Source: Chitinophagales bacterium (GTDB lineage: Bacteria; Bacteroidota; Bacteroidia; Chitinophagales; UBA8649). From it: a stretch of DNA of 64,000 bases. The notes below the pieces were generated by a model. That model was given only the letters and a program-made list of their open reading frames with translations, did not search any database and was not told the origin of the DNA. Shown here one piece after another: positions 7,821-15,740 of this stretch. Location: NCBI GenBank assembly GCA_020635995.1, contig JACJYS010000001.1:434001-498000 (forward strand). The letters are read 5' to 3'. The translations under genes were made by a program, and so were the position numbers. Every line of letters starts with the position of its first letter. The stretch's first letter is position 1.

Positions 7821-7917
7821 CCTTCTACCAATCCTATAATTTGAAAATACGTTAATTGCGTAGAAACATTAATCATTGCAATAGAAATAGTTATTTTTAC
7901 ATTTTAATAGAAGAACT

Positions 7918-8274
7918 ATGGACAGCAGAAGACAAAGTAAAATGGCATCATTGCTACAGCAAACTATGGCATCAATACTACAAAAAAATGCAGTAAATTT
8001 TATAGGTAGTGGTGTTTTGGTTAGTATTACTAAAGTAATTACTAGCCCCGATTTATCTGTTGCAAAATTTTATGTTAGTGTTTTTGGCAATGAAGAACCA
8101 CAGCTTACAGTTGATATTTTAAACAGTACTTCTTACGAATGGCGAAGACACTTAGGAAATGAACTTAGAAATAATTTGCGTAAAGTGCCGGAAATTGAGT
8201 TTTTTGTAGATGACTCTATGGAGTATGCTCAAAAGATGAATAAAATTTTTAAAGACTTAAATGAGGATAAATAG
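7918..8274 (+). CDS. rbfA: Ribosome-binding factor A
   Basis: 118 residues, the normal RbfA length. The N-terminal helix (RRQSKMASLLQQTMASIL), the beta strand LSVAKFYVSVFG, and RRHLGNELRNNLRKVPEIEFFVDDSMEYAQKMNKIF match the family's KH-like fold throughout. RbfA binds the 30S subunit in the cytoplasm and assists 16S rRNA 5'-end maturation, especially in the cold. ATG 7918 gives the usual MDSRRQ-type start. The next gene begins at the base after this stop, so they share an operon with the permease, XRE regulator and murF. Confidence 0.95.
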   Translation: MDSRRQSKMASLLQQTMASILQKNAVNFIGSGVLVSITKVITSPDLSVAKFYVSVFGNEEPQLTVDILNSTSYEWRRHLGNELRNNLRKVPEIEFFVDDSMEYAQKMNKIFKDLNEDK

Positions 8275-9495
8275 TTGAACCTACCTTTTAAAATAGCGTG
8301 GCGATATTTGTTTTCTAAAAAAAGTACTAATGCCATAAACATTATATCGTACATAAGTATGGTGGGTATGGGTTTGGGAGCTATGGTTTTAGTGGTATTG
8401 CTTTCTGTTTTTAATGGTTTTGAAGATTTAGTGGTAGAACTACAAAGTAGTTTTTATGCCGATATAGAAATAAAACCGACAGAAGGAAAAACTTTTGAAA
8501 CAACGGCAGATTTACTACAAAAAATAGAAGAGATAGAAGGTGTGGAAGCTATTTGTAAAGTGCTGGAAGAAAATGCTTATGTTACTTACAAAGGAAAATC
8601 GGCAATAGCTAAAATAAAAGGTTACGACCAAAATTTTGATAAAGTAAATGACATAAAACAGTATATAATTTATGGTTCTGATGAGCTAAAAGATGCCGAC
8701 AGAGACTATGCTTTATTAGGAGCAGGATTATTTTATACTATTGAAGCTAAAAACAACGAAGCCATTAGAATAGCTATTCCCAAAAAAGGAAAAACAAGCG
8801 GTATAACTGCGGCACAACTTTTTAATACGGCATCTATAGTGCCCGGTGGCGTTTTTGGTATTCAAACAGAATTTGATAACACTTATATTTTAACGGATTT
8901 AGATTTTGTACAAAAATTGCAAAGAACAGAAAATCAAATTTCTGCTGTAGAGGTAAAAGCTAAACCTAATGTAAGTTTAAAATCATTGTCGGCTTCTATA
9001 AAAAATGCTTTGGGAGGCAATTTTACAAGTACTACCAGAGTTGAGCAAAATCAGGCACTATATAAAGCTATGCAAGCCGAGCGTTTTGTAATGATAGCCA
9101 TTCTGTTTTTAGTGTTATTAATTATTTCTTTTACTATTGTAGGAGCTTTATCTATGCTGGTTATGGAAAAAAGATTGGATATTTCTATACTAAAAGCTAT
9201 GGGGGCGAATAACAGTATGGTTTTTAAAGTTTTTATAACAGAAGGTATTATTGGAGCCTTAATAGGTGCCGGCATAGGAGCTGTTTTGGGTGTTATTATA
9301 GTATTGTTGCAGCAGTATTTTGGTTTTATAAAGCTCGGTACAAACGGAGGTTTTGTTATAGATGCTTATCCTGTTAAATTAGAATTATTAGATGTTTTTA
9401 TAGCATTTATTATGGTATTTATTATTAGTCTTTTGGCTTCGTGGTTTCCTGCTAAAAGAGCCGCTAACAACAGTTTGGCTTTTGTAAAAAATTAG
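8275..9495 (+). CDS. LolC/LolE-like ABC transporter permease (FtsX family)
   Basis: 406 residues beginning with TTG directly after the rbfA stop; the N-terminus MNLPFKIAWRYLFSKK is typical for the family, supporting this start. Topology is one helix (~20-45), a large periplasmic MacB-like domain (~50-260), then three helices in the FtsX domain (~265-400). These permeases work with a LolD-type ATPase to release lipoproteins from the inner membrane toward the outer membrane. No ATPase gene is adjacent, so it must be encoded elsewhere. Placement after rbfA suggests co-expression with ribosome biogenesis. Confidence 0.85.
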   Translation: MNLPFKIAWRYLFSKKSTNAINIISYISMVGMGLGAMVLVVLLSVFNGFEDLVVELQSSFYADIEIKPTEGKTFETTADLLQKIEEIEGVEAICKVLEENAYVTYKGKSAIAKIKGYDQNFDKVNDIKQYIIYGSDELKDADRDYALLGAGLFYTIEAKNNEAIRIAIPKKGKTSGITAAQLFNTASIVPGGVFGIQTEFDNTYILTDLDFVQKLQRTENQISAVEVKAKPNVSLKSLSASIKNALGGNFTSTTRVEQNQALYKAMQAERFVMIAILFLVLLIISFTIVGALSMLVMEKRLDISILKAMGANNSMVFKVFITEGIIGALIGAGIGAVLGVIIVLLQQYFGFIKLGTNGGFVIDAYPVKLELLDVFIAFIMVFIISLLASWFPAKRAANNSLAFVKN

Positions 9496-9500
9496 AGGAT

Positions 9501-9842
9501 ATGTCAATAATAGCACATAATATTAAAAAATTAAGAACCGAAAAAGGTTTGAGTCAGCAAGAATTTGGCGATTTATTTGACATAAACAGAGGAAGCATAG
9601 GTAGCTATGAAGAAAACAGAGCAGAACCAAAGCTTGAAACTATTTTAAAAATATGCGAGTACTTTAACCTAAGCGTAGATGATTTTTTAACCAAAAAATT
9701 GGGTGTTAAAATAGTGCAAGAAACCGTACAAAACCAAGAAGTAGGTAAAGCGACTTTAGAAAAAGTGCTTAGTTTAGAAGAAAGAATAAAAGATTTAGAA
9801 AGCAAGATGGACAAAATTTCTAAAATTATCAACTTGAACTAA
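9501..9842 (+). CDS. XRE-family HTH regulator with coiled-coil tail
   Basis: 113 residues. An HTH_3 domain occupies residues ~5-62 (KKLRTEKGLSQQEFGDLFDINRGSIGSYEENRAEP). It is followed by a short linker and a predicted C-terminal coiled coil (LEKVLSLEERIKDLESKMDKISKI) suited to dimerisation. It lies between the LolE-like permease (5-base gap) and murF (stop and start overlap as TAATG). Position suggests it senses or controls envelope genes, but its target sites are not apparent. It could also be self-regulating only. Confidence 0.85.
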   Translation: MSIIAHNIKKLRTEKGLSQQEFGDLFDINRGSIGSYEENRAEPKLETILKICEYFNLSVDDFLTKKLGVKIVQETVQNQEVGKATLEKVLSLEERIKDLESKMDKISKIINLN

Positions 9843-11107
9843 TGGAAATAAAACAGCTACACAGCTTATTTTTAAACAGTAAAGGTGTTTGTACCGATAC
9901 CCGAACATTGCAAAAAGATGAGATTTTTTTTGCATTAAAAGGAGGAAATTTTAACGGGAATATCTATGCTAAACAAGCACTTGAAAATGGAGCTAAATAT
10001 GTGGTAATAGATGAAAAAGAATATGAACAAGAAAATACAATTTTAGTAAAAGATGTACTTGCCACACTACAAGAATTGGCAGCTTACCACAGAGCATATT
10101 TAAACATTCCTATTATAGGAATAACGGGGAGCAATGGCAAAACTACTACAAAAGAACTGCTGAGCGTTGTACTTAATAAAAGGTATAAAACTTTTGCTAC
10201 AAAAGGCAATCTGAATAACCATATAGGGGTGCCCTTGTCTTTGCTTTCAATTAGCAACAAACATGAAATGGCAATTATAGAAATGGGAGCTAACCACGTT
10301 GGCGAAATTGAAACATACTGCTGGTGGGCAATGCCAAATTATGGAATAATAACAAACATTGGGAAAGCACATTTAGAGGGTTTTGGAGGAGTAGAAGGCG
10401 TTATAAAAGGAAAAACAGAACTCTATAAAGCCGTTAATAAAAACAACGGATTAGTATTTTATAATGCAGATGATGCCGTATTAACTGAACAAAGCAAAAA
10501 ATGTAACAACAATTATAGTTATGCTCAAAACTCGCAAGCTGATTTTAATTTTAAAATAAACAGCTCAGGTGCTTTTGTAAAAGTAAGCGTAGGAAATACA
10601 ATAATTAACAGTCATTTAATAGGGAATTATAATGGAGTAAATATTGGAACAGCATTGGCTATAGGGAGCTATTTTAAAATTTCTTTAAATGAAATGAAAG
10701 AAGCCATTGAAAATTATGTGCCGCAAAATAATCGTTCAGAAGTGATTAAATTTAAAGATAACACCATTGTTTTAGATGCTTATAATGCCAACCCCAGCAG
10801 TATGAAAGTAGCTTTAGAAAGTTTTAATAATATAGACAACTTGCATAAAATAGTTATTTTAGGCGATATGTTTGAAGTAGGAAAAACATCTTCTAATGAA
10901 CATAAAAACTTAATAGATTATGCCTTAGCTTTTAATTTTGAGCAATGCGTTTTTGTAGGCAAAGCTTTTTATGAGCATAAAAATAAACTGGCTTTATTTT
11001 TTGAAACAACTCAAAAAGCCAAAAAGTGGTTTCAAGCACAAAATTTTAGCAAAAAATATATTCTTATTAAAGGCTCAAGAGGTATGGCTTTAGAACAATT
11101 GGTATAA
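9842..11107 (+). CDS. murF: UDP-N-acetylmuramoyl-tripeptide--D-alanyl-D-alanine ligase
   Basis: 421 residues. The N-terminal substrate domain contains CTDTRTL. The central ATP-binding domain has GITGSNGKTTTKELL (residues ~99-113), the KGNLNNHIGVP motif and IEMGANHVGEI. The C-terminal domain carries DAYNANPSS and LGDMFEVG. All are diagnostic for MurF, which adds D-Ala-D-Ala to UDP-MurNAc-tripeptide in the cytoplasm as the last soluble precursor step. The start overlaps the XRE stop by one base. The length is slightly short of typical (430-450) but complete. Confidence 0.96.
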   Translation: MEIKQLHSLFLNSKGVCTDTRTLQKDEIFFALKGGNFNGNIYAKQALENGAKYVVIDEKEYEQENTILVKDVLATLQELAAYHRAYLNIPIIGITGSNGKTTTKELLSVVLNKRYKTFATKGNLNNHIGVPLSLLSISNKHEMAIIEMGANHVGEIETYCWWAMPNYGIITNIGKAHLEGFGGVEGVIKGKTELYKAVNKNNGLVFYNADDAVLTEQSKKCNNNYSYAQNSQADFNFKINSSGAFVKVSVGNTIINSHLIGNYNGVNIGTALAIGSYFKISLNEMKEAIENYVPQNNRSEVIKFKDNTIVLDAYNANPSSMKVALESFNNIDNLHKIVILGDMFEVGKTSSNEHKNLIDYALAFNFEQCVFVGKAFYEHKNKLALFFETTQKAKKWFQAQNFSKKYILIKGSRGMALEQLV

Positions 11108-11153
11108 ACTCCAACTCAAATCTGTCTTGTTTTCCTAATTTTGCAGAAGTGTT

Positions 11154-11322
11154 TTACCTTTCTATCCAATTCTCAATTTTTATACCTTTTATTCTTTCAA
11201 ATTCCCTGAGTTCTCTTATTATCCAGTATTTTTTCTCCTAGTTCTAAATATTTGTTGTAATCCGATGAATGTAAACTTCTTCTAAAAAAGAATGCTCCAT
11301 CTATAATTATATTATTTTTCAT
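11154..11322 (-). pseudogene. Remnant of a VapC/PIN-type toxin (frameshifted)
   Basis: From an ATG at 11322 a frame runs 42 codons (MKNNIIIDGAFFF...) and ends at a stop at 11197. Removing one A from the A6 run (11229-11234 on the complement) joins it to a second frame ending REFERIKGIKIENWIER at 11154. That ending matches the HFxRIxGIxIENW tail common in Bacteroidota VapC toxins. The joined product of ~56 residues is far below the ~130 of a PIN domain, so the central catalytic part is missing. It follows a VapB-like gene by 30 bases. Resemblance of the N-terminal half to PIN is weak. Confidence 0.42.
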
Positions 11323-11352
11323 TTTTTTTCTTACTTGATTTTCTAATATGAT

Positions 11353-11583
11353 TTATCTTTTGTTTTTCTCAACTATAGAGTTTCTTATATCGTTTATTAT
11401 TTCATCGGAAGTTCTTGAGTCTTCCCAAGCTCCGTAAAGCGATTTTAAGTCAAATTGTTTTTTCTCTTTAACTTCTATTGACTCAGTTAATTTCACAATT
11501 AAACGTTTTTTTGTAACATTATCAAGCCTTGTTAAAAACCCAAAATATTTATCAATGGTTGTGTTTTTTAATGCGATACTCAT
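11353..11583 (-). CDS. VapB-like antitoxin
   Basis: 76 residues. The N-terminal half is basic (TIDKYFGFLTRLDNVTKKRLIVKLTESI) and the C-terminal half is acidic (DLKSLYGAWEDSRTSDEIINDIRNS). This ends in the pattern of small antitoxins that precede PIN toxins in Bacteroidota (LYGxWxDxRxxDEIIxxIRxSR). The expected PIN toxin immediately downstream exists only as a frameshifted remnant, so this is probably an orphan antitoxin. Function as a toxin-neutralising DNA-binding protein is inferred from the family. Confidence 0.65.
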   Translation of the reverse strand: MSIALKNTTIDKYFGFLTRLDNVTKKRLIVKLTESIEVKEKKQFDLKSLYGAWEDSRTSDEIINDIRNSIVEKNKR

Positions 11584-11768
11584 AAATTATACTTTCTCCA
11601 AAAATACGAAAAATTAAATATTCCGATTTAATGACAACGCTTTTTTTGCATTTCTGCTAACATGAGTTTTGTGTATTAATACCAATCCTAAGTTTGTATA
11701 ATACATTTAGACTATAAGGTGTAGTAACCAAAATTGGACTATTATATATTCATAATCGGGATAAAAGA

Positions 11769-13124
11769 TTAATCCTCTTTAATTACTAATTTCACTTTAT
11801 CAGTATTTAAACGTTTTTTAAGCCAATTTTCAATAATTTCCGTTTCGTTATTTTTTACTCTATTTTCAGTTTCTAAATACACTAAGTTTGTAAGTGTTTT
11901 TGTAGAGTCGGTTTCATTATAAATTTCCGATTCAGAAATAGACATAGCTTTAAAATTTGGGTAAAATATATCTAACTCTTCAGCTATTTTATTAGTAGCA
12001 TAAAAAGCATTGCGGTTATTTATTATTTCTTTATTTAACCCGGCTATTACAGAATCTTTCAAGTTTATTTCATTGGCGTATTGCAGTTCTTTTTGATTAA
12101 GTTTTTGTTCTCCTTGTTTCATCATGTCCAACAACTGATTTCCCTGCTTAATATTTAAAGTGCAAGACTCATCTATATGATAATTCTTCATGCGTTCTTT
12201 CTTTTCAACAATTTCTAAAGAGTCCATATAGCCACCTATATACAAGTCTATTTCATTGTTTTTTCTTCTGTTATATATTATGTCTTGTTTTATTACATAA
12301 TAAGATTCTTTAGCAAATTCTGTTTTAATAAAATTATTGGCGTTAAGTTCAAAAGCAGATTGTTTAACTATATTATATCCAAAATATATACTCGGAATAA
12401 CCGTTAAAGCCACTAAAAGATAGATAACTCTATTTACCATTTTGGCTTTTTGAGCATCTAAATATTCTGCTTTTTTAAATCTTAAAAATTGAACTATTAC
12501 ATAAGTAGAAGCTCCAATCATTACACTATTTATAAAAAATAGGTATAAAGCACCAAAAAAATAGTTTAAATTAAAAGTTGCCAGCCCATAGCCTGCCGTA
12601 CAAAGCGGAGGCATTAAAGCTGTGGCAATAGCTACACCGGGTATGGCGTTTCCTTTATCTTTGCTACTACCGGCTATTACACCCGCCAAACCACCAAAAA
12701 GAGCTATAAGCACATCCCAAAAAGTGGGGGAGGTTCTTGCCAAAAGTTCTGACTGAGCCTCTTGAATAGGGGTAATAAAAAAATATAAAGCGGAGGTAAT
12801 AATACTAAATATAACGGCTACTAATAAGTTTTTGGTAGATTTACTTACTAAATCTAAATCATTAATGCCAGCACCTAAACCTAATCCCATTATAGGACCC
12901 ATTAATGGCGATATTAACATGGCACCTATTACTACTGCGGTTGAGTTTACATTTAAACCCACCGATGCAATTAGTATGGCAAAAATTAACAGCCACAAAT
13001 TAGTTCCTTTAAAAGCTACACTTTTTCGGATAGAGTTTACTATTTCAAACTCGTTATCTTTGTCGTCATCAAAAGTGAATCGTTCTCTTAAAAATAGCCT
13101 TATGGCAACAAAAATTCTATCCAT
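11769..13124 (-). CDS. DUF389-domain integral membrane protein
   Basis: 451 residues. A cytoplasmic start (~1-30) precedes a six- or seven-helix DUF389 region (~35-245) with the family patterns STAVVIGAMLISPLMGPI and GVAIATALMPPLC. This is followed by a large charged C-terminal domain (~260-451) with coiled-coil tendency. DUF389 proteins are widespread inner-membrane proteins of unknown function; the conserved Pro/Gly helices suggest transport. It is flanked by a decayed TA locus and by a divergent holin-like gene 114 bases away. No operon partner is visible. Confidence 0.88.
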   Translation of the reverse strand: MDRIFVAIRLFLRERFTFDDDKDNEFEIVNSIRKSVAFKGTNLWLLIFAILIASVGLNVNSTAVVIGAMLISPLMGPIMGLGLGAGINDLDLVSKSTKNLLVAVIFSIITSALYFFITPIQEAQSELLARTSPTFWDVLIALFGGLAGVIAGSSKDKGNAIPGVAIATALMPPLCTAGYGLATFNLNYFFGALYLFFINSVMIGASTYVIVQFLRFKKAEYLDAQKAKMVNRVIYLLVALTVIPSIYFGYNIVKQSAFELNANNFIKTEFAKESYYVIKQDIIYNRRKNNEIDLYIGGYMDSLEIVEKKERMKNYHIDESCTLNIKQGNQLLDMMKQGEQKLNQKELQYANEINLKDSVIAGLNKEIINNRNAFYATNKIAEELDIFYPNFKAMSISESEIYNETDSTKTLTNLVYLETENRVKNNETEIIENWLKKRLNTDKVKLVIKED

Positions 13125-13238
13125 AAATAAAAATTCTTTTGCTAAGATATACTTTATTGTATAATTTCAACTAATGACAATTTGACATATTTTTTATTTA
13201 GAATGATTTTTGTACAACAACTATAAAATTTAAAACAA

Positions 13239-13640
13239 ATGAAATTTATTTTAAGAACACTTATTTCCGCTGGAGTTATAGCCTTATTAGCCTTTGTATT
13301 AAGTGGCATACATATTAATGGAGGATTTTTATACATTATACTTATAGCTTTGGTTTTGAGTTTGTTAAACACTTTTGTGCGACCATTGTTAGTGTTTTTT
13401 ACACTACCGGCTACTATAGTTAGCATGGGACTATTTTTATTAGTTATAAATGCAGGTATTATTATGATAGCCGATTATTTTATGGAGGGTTTAGTGGTAG
13501 ATAGTTTTTGGTGGGCATTATTATTTAGCATATTAATGTCTATAATAACCAGTGTAGTTAATAATTTAATAAAGCCAAAACCTAAAGCAATAGACTACAA
13601 TTCTGATAAAGGCAAAGTTATTATCATAGATAATAAATAA
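13239..13640 (+). CDS. Phage-holin-4 superfamily small membrane protein
   Basis: 133 residues with four hydrophobic helices (~5-25, 28-52, 58-85, 88-112) and a short charged tail. LSLLNTFVRPLL and TLPATIVSMGLFLLVINAG match the holin family 4 (mycobacterial four-TM type) signature. Despite the name, chromosomal members are ordinary membrane proteins of unknown role, and no phage genes are nearby. It is divergent from DUF389 and 38 bases before lemA. Confidence 0.82.
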   Translation: MKFILRTLISAGVIALLAFVLSGIHINGGFLYIILIALVLSLLNTFVRPLLVFFTLPATIVSMGLFLLVINAGIIMIADYFMEGLVVDSFWWALLFSILMSIITSVVNNLIKPKPKAIDYNSDKGKVIIIDNK

Positions 13641-13678
13641 ATTTTAGTACCTTGTCATTCTAAAAAAAACACAAAATT

Positions 13679-14242
13679 ATGGGAATAGGAATTTTAGCCG
13701 TTATAATAGTATTAGTCTTGTCATTAGTAATGATGTACAATGGCTTAATAAAAAAGAAAAACTATGTAAATGAAGCTTTTTCGGGAATGGATGTGGCACT
13801 AAAAAAACGCCATGATTTACTACCAAACCTTATAGAAACCGTAAAAGCTTATATGAAACACGAAAAAGATTTACTGACAGAAATTACAGCATTGCGTAGC
13901 CGTGCCATGAATCCAAATCTGTCGGTAGATGAAAAAGTGGCTGTAGAAAACAAACTAAATACCGCTATTGGTGGTTTAATGGTGGCAGTAGAACGTTATC
14001 CCGATTTGAAAGCTAACCAAAACTTTATGCAAATTCAAAACACTATGAATGATGTAGAGTTTGAAATAGCCGGGGCAAGAAAAAACTATAATTCTACCGT
14101 AACAGACTTTAATAATGCCGTAGAAATGTTTCCAACCAACATTATGGCAAAATTTATGGGATTAAAACAACGACTTTTCTTTGAAATACCGGAGGTAGAA
14201 AGAGAAAATGTAGATGTAAAATCTCTTTTTGGTAATACATAA
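13679..14242 (+). CDS. lemA: LemA family protein
   Basis: 187 residues. One N-terminal transmembrane helix (~4-22) precedes a long helical-bundle domain with the LemA hallmarks KKRHDLLPNLIETVKAYMKHEK, ELTxxR-like spacing, VERYPDLKAN and EIAGARKNYN. It is anchored in the inner membrane. The family's function is not settled; it is frequently paired with membrane-bound metallopeptidases, and here a zinc protease follows 32 bases later. It is probably co-transcribed with that protease. Confidence 0.93.
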   Translation: MGIGILAVIIVLVLSLVMMYNGLIKKKNYVNEAFSGMDVALKKRHDLLPNLIETVKAYMKHEKDLLTEITALRSRAMNPNLSVDEKVAVENKLNTAIGGLMVAVERYPDLKANQNFMQIQNTMNDVEFEIAGARKNYNSTVTDFNNAVEMFPTNIMAKFMGLKQRLFFEIPEVERENVDVKSLFGNT

Positions 14243-14274
14243 AATTGAAAAAATAAAAAAGTAAGAAAACAACA

Positions 14275-14991
14275 ATGAATAATTTATTAAACAATCCATA
14301 TATCGTATTATTTGCTATATCTATGGTTTTCGGGCTTATAGGTATGCTGGTTAGTGGCAGGCTTAAAAGCAAATTTAAAAAATACTCTATGATGCCATTA
14401 TCTTCTGGCTTAACAGGAGCAGAAGTGGCGGCTAAAATGCTAAGAGATAGTGGGATAACAGATGTAACTATACAGTCAGTGCAAGGACAACTAACAGACC
14501 ACTATAACCCACAAAACAAAACTGTAAATTTAAGTCCGGAGGTTTACCAAGGTAGAAGTGTGGCAGCAGCAGCAGTAGCCGCACACGAGTGTGGACACGC
14601 TGTGCAGCACGCCCGAAGCTATCAGTGGCTTGAAATGAGAAGTAAATTAGTACCTGTGGTAAGCATAAGCTCAAATTTAATGCAGTATGTAATGATGGCT
14701 GCCATGTTTGGTTTGTTTACATTTTCATTTGGAAAATATTTTATTTTGGCAGCCGTAGTTTTTCAAGCAGCCATTATGGTATTTGCTTTGGTAACACTAC
14801 CTGTGGAGTTTGATGCCAGCCGAAGAGCTTTAGAATATATAGATTCAAGTGGTATAGCAGGCAGAACAGGAGCAGAATATGAAGGAGCAAAAGATGCCTT
14901 AAAATGGGCGGCTATGACTTATGTAGTTGCAGCTTTAGCATCTGTAGCTCAGTTTATTTATTTACTTATGATATTTTTAGATAGAAGATAA
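14275..14991 (+). CDS. YugP-like neutral zinc metallopeptidase
   Basis: 238 residues. A first transmembrane helix (~8-25) is followed by a catalytic region with HECGHAVQHA, a HExxH-type zinc site in the form HECGH (residues ~103-107). Two or three further helices (~125-175 and ~215-235) follow. The Glu/Asp-rich EFDASRRALEYI segment is typical for the Zn-dependent peptidase family 2 (YugP). It is membrane-embedded with the active site likely facing the cytosol. It pairs with lemA upstream; substrates are unknown. Confidence 0.9.
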   Translation: MNNLLNNPYIVLFAISMVFGLIGMLVSGRLKSKFKKYSMMPLSSGLTGAEVAAKMLRDSGITDVTIQSVQGQLTDHYNPQNKTVNLSPEVYQGRSVAAAAVAAHECGHAVQHARSYQWLEMRSKLVPVVSISSNLMQYVMMAAMFGLFTFSFGKYFILAAVVFQAAIMVFALVTLPVEFDASRRALEYIDSSGIAGRTGAEYEGAKDALKWAAMTYVVAALASVAQFIYLLMIFLDRR

Positions 14992-15054
14992 GAAATCAGC
15001 ATCTAATGATTATTCGTTATTATACCAATAATTTATGCTTTAAGGCAGCATTTG

Positions 15055-15628
15055 GGACGTTTAAGTAATATGAATTACAGTTTGTGGTCTTTTACTTTTG
15101 TCTTGATACAAAAGTAACAAAAAATCAAGACTGTAATCAAAAACACTAAAATGTTATAAAACAGACGAGGACAAATTAATGTATGCTCAATTTTAGTTTT
15201 CCTAAAGTATTTTTATTTGTAGGAGCATACTAATTTGTCTGTTTATTGTTTTATAATTTCATTCATTTTGGATATCTGTTTTTCATCATTTCTTAACGTA
15301 TTTTTGATTAAGGTCAGATAAAAAGTGCACCTTAAGTTTGTAAGTGGGGCACCCATTAACCGAAAACTCCGTAAAAAATTAAACTGTTTGAAGAACGGAG
15401 TGATGATTTTTTTGAACTAAAAGTTCAAAAAAATCATCATATCAGGGGCGTCATTCCATAAAATTTTGTAGTGAAACGGAAAAATTTATATGGAATCCCG
15501 AATACCTGTGAGATTATAATGGGTCGCTGAAAACTTAGTGCGATTCCCTGACTGCCGTCAGGCAAGTTTTGTAACTTTTCTTTAGAAGAAAAGTTAATGT
15601 AAAATATTTCATGGGTATCTTTACGGAT
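15055..15628 (+). repeat. Long structured non-coding repeat, copy 1 (pairs with 62051-62521)
   Basis: About 570 bp that fill most of the 750-base gap after the protease. By eye it is ~90% identical in shared parts to 62051-62521 in the same orientation. No open frame is conserved between copies. Conserved structure includes ACTTTTGT/ACAAAAGT (15093-15114) and a ~17-bp stem in which GACAAATTA..GTATGCTC pairs with GAGCATACTAATTTGTC (15170-15241). Copy 1 has an extra segment of ~100 bp (15405-15510) starting in a perfect 18-bp hairpin. Both copies end in TATCTTTACGGA. It could be a non-autonomous mobile element or a structured RNA; there is no clear target-site duplication. Confidence 0.85.
15401..15439 (+). 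repeat. Perfect 18-bp hairpin within repeat copy 1
   Basis: TGATGATTTTTTTGAACT, loop AAA, then the exact complement. It is absent from the second copy at 62 kb, which there continues with unrelated bases (TGATGAGTTTTTG), so it marks an insertion or deletion boundary. Confidence 0.8.
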
Positions 15629-15657
15629 AGTCATTCAGCATCTTTAATAAGAATTGT

Positions 15658-15697
15658 TAAAAGCCTACTAAATAATTAAAATGATTAGTGGGCTTTT
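15658..15697 (+). terminator. Terminator-like hairpin before the S41 protease gene
   Basis: AAAAGCCTACTAA pairs with TTAGTGGGCTTTTT (one G-U pair) around an A/T loop, followed by T-rich sequence. It probably ends any transcript through the long repeat. Confidence 0.65.
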
Positions 15698-15703
15698 TAA
15701 TTT

Positions 15704-15736
15704 TTTGTTCTTACTTTCGTTTTTATAGTAAATTTG
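15704..15736 (+). promoter_or_regulatory. Bacteroidota-type promoter for the S41 protease
   Basis: TTTG (15704-15707), a 21-base spacer, then TAAATTTG (15729-15736), matching the TTTG / TAnnTTTG consensus. The ATG is only 4 bases after the -7 box, implying a leaderless or nearly leaderless mRNA if the site is used. Confidence 0.55.
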
Positions 15737-15740
15737 AATT

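Noticed and set aside
13239..13640. Prophage remnant suggested by the holin-like gene
   Set aside because: No lysin, capsid or integrase genes are nearby; chromosomal holin-4 family genes are common.
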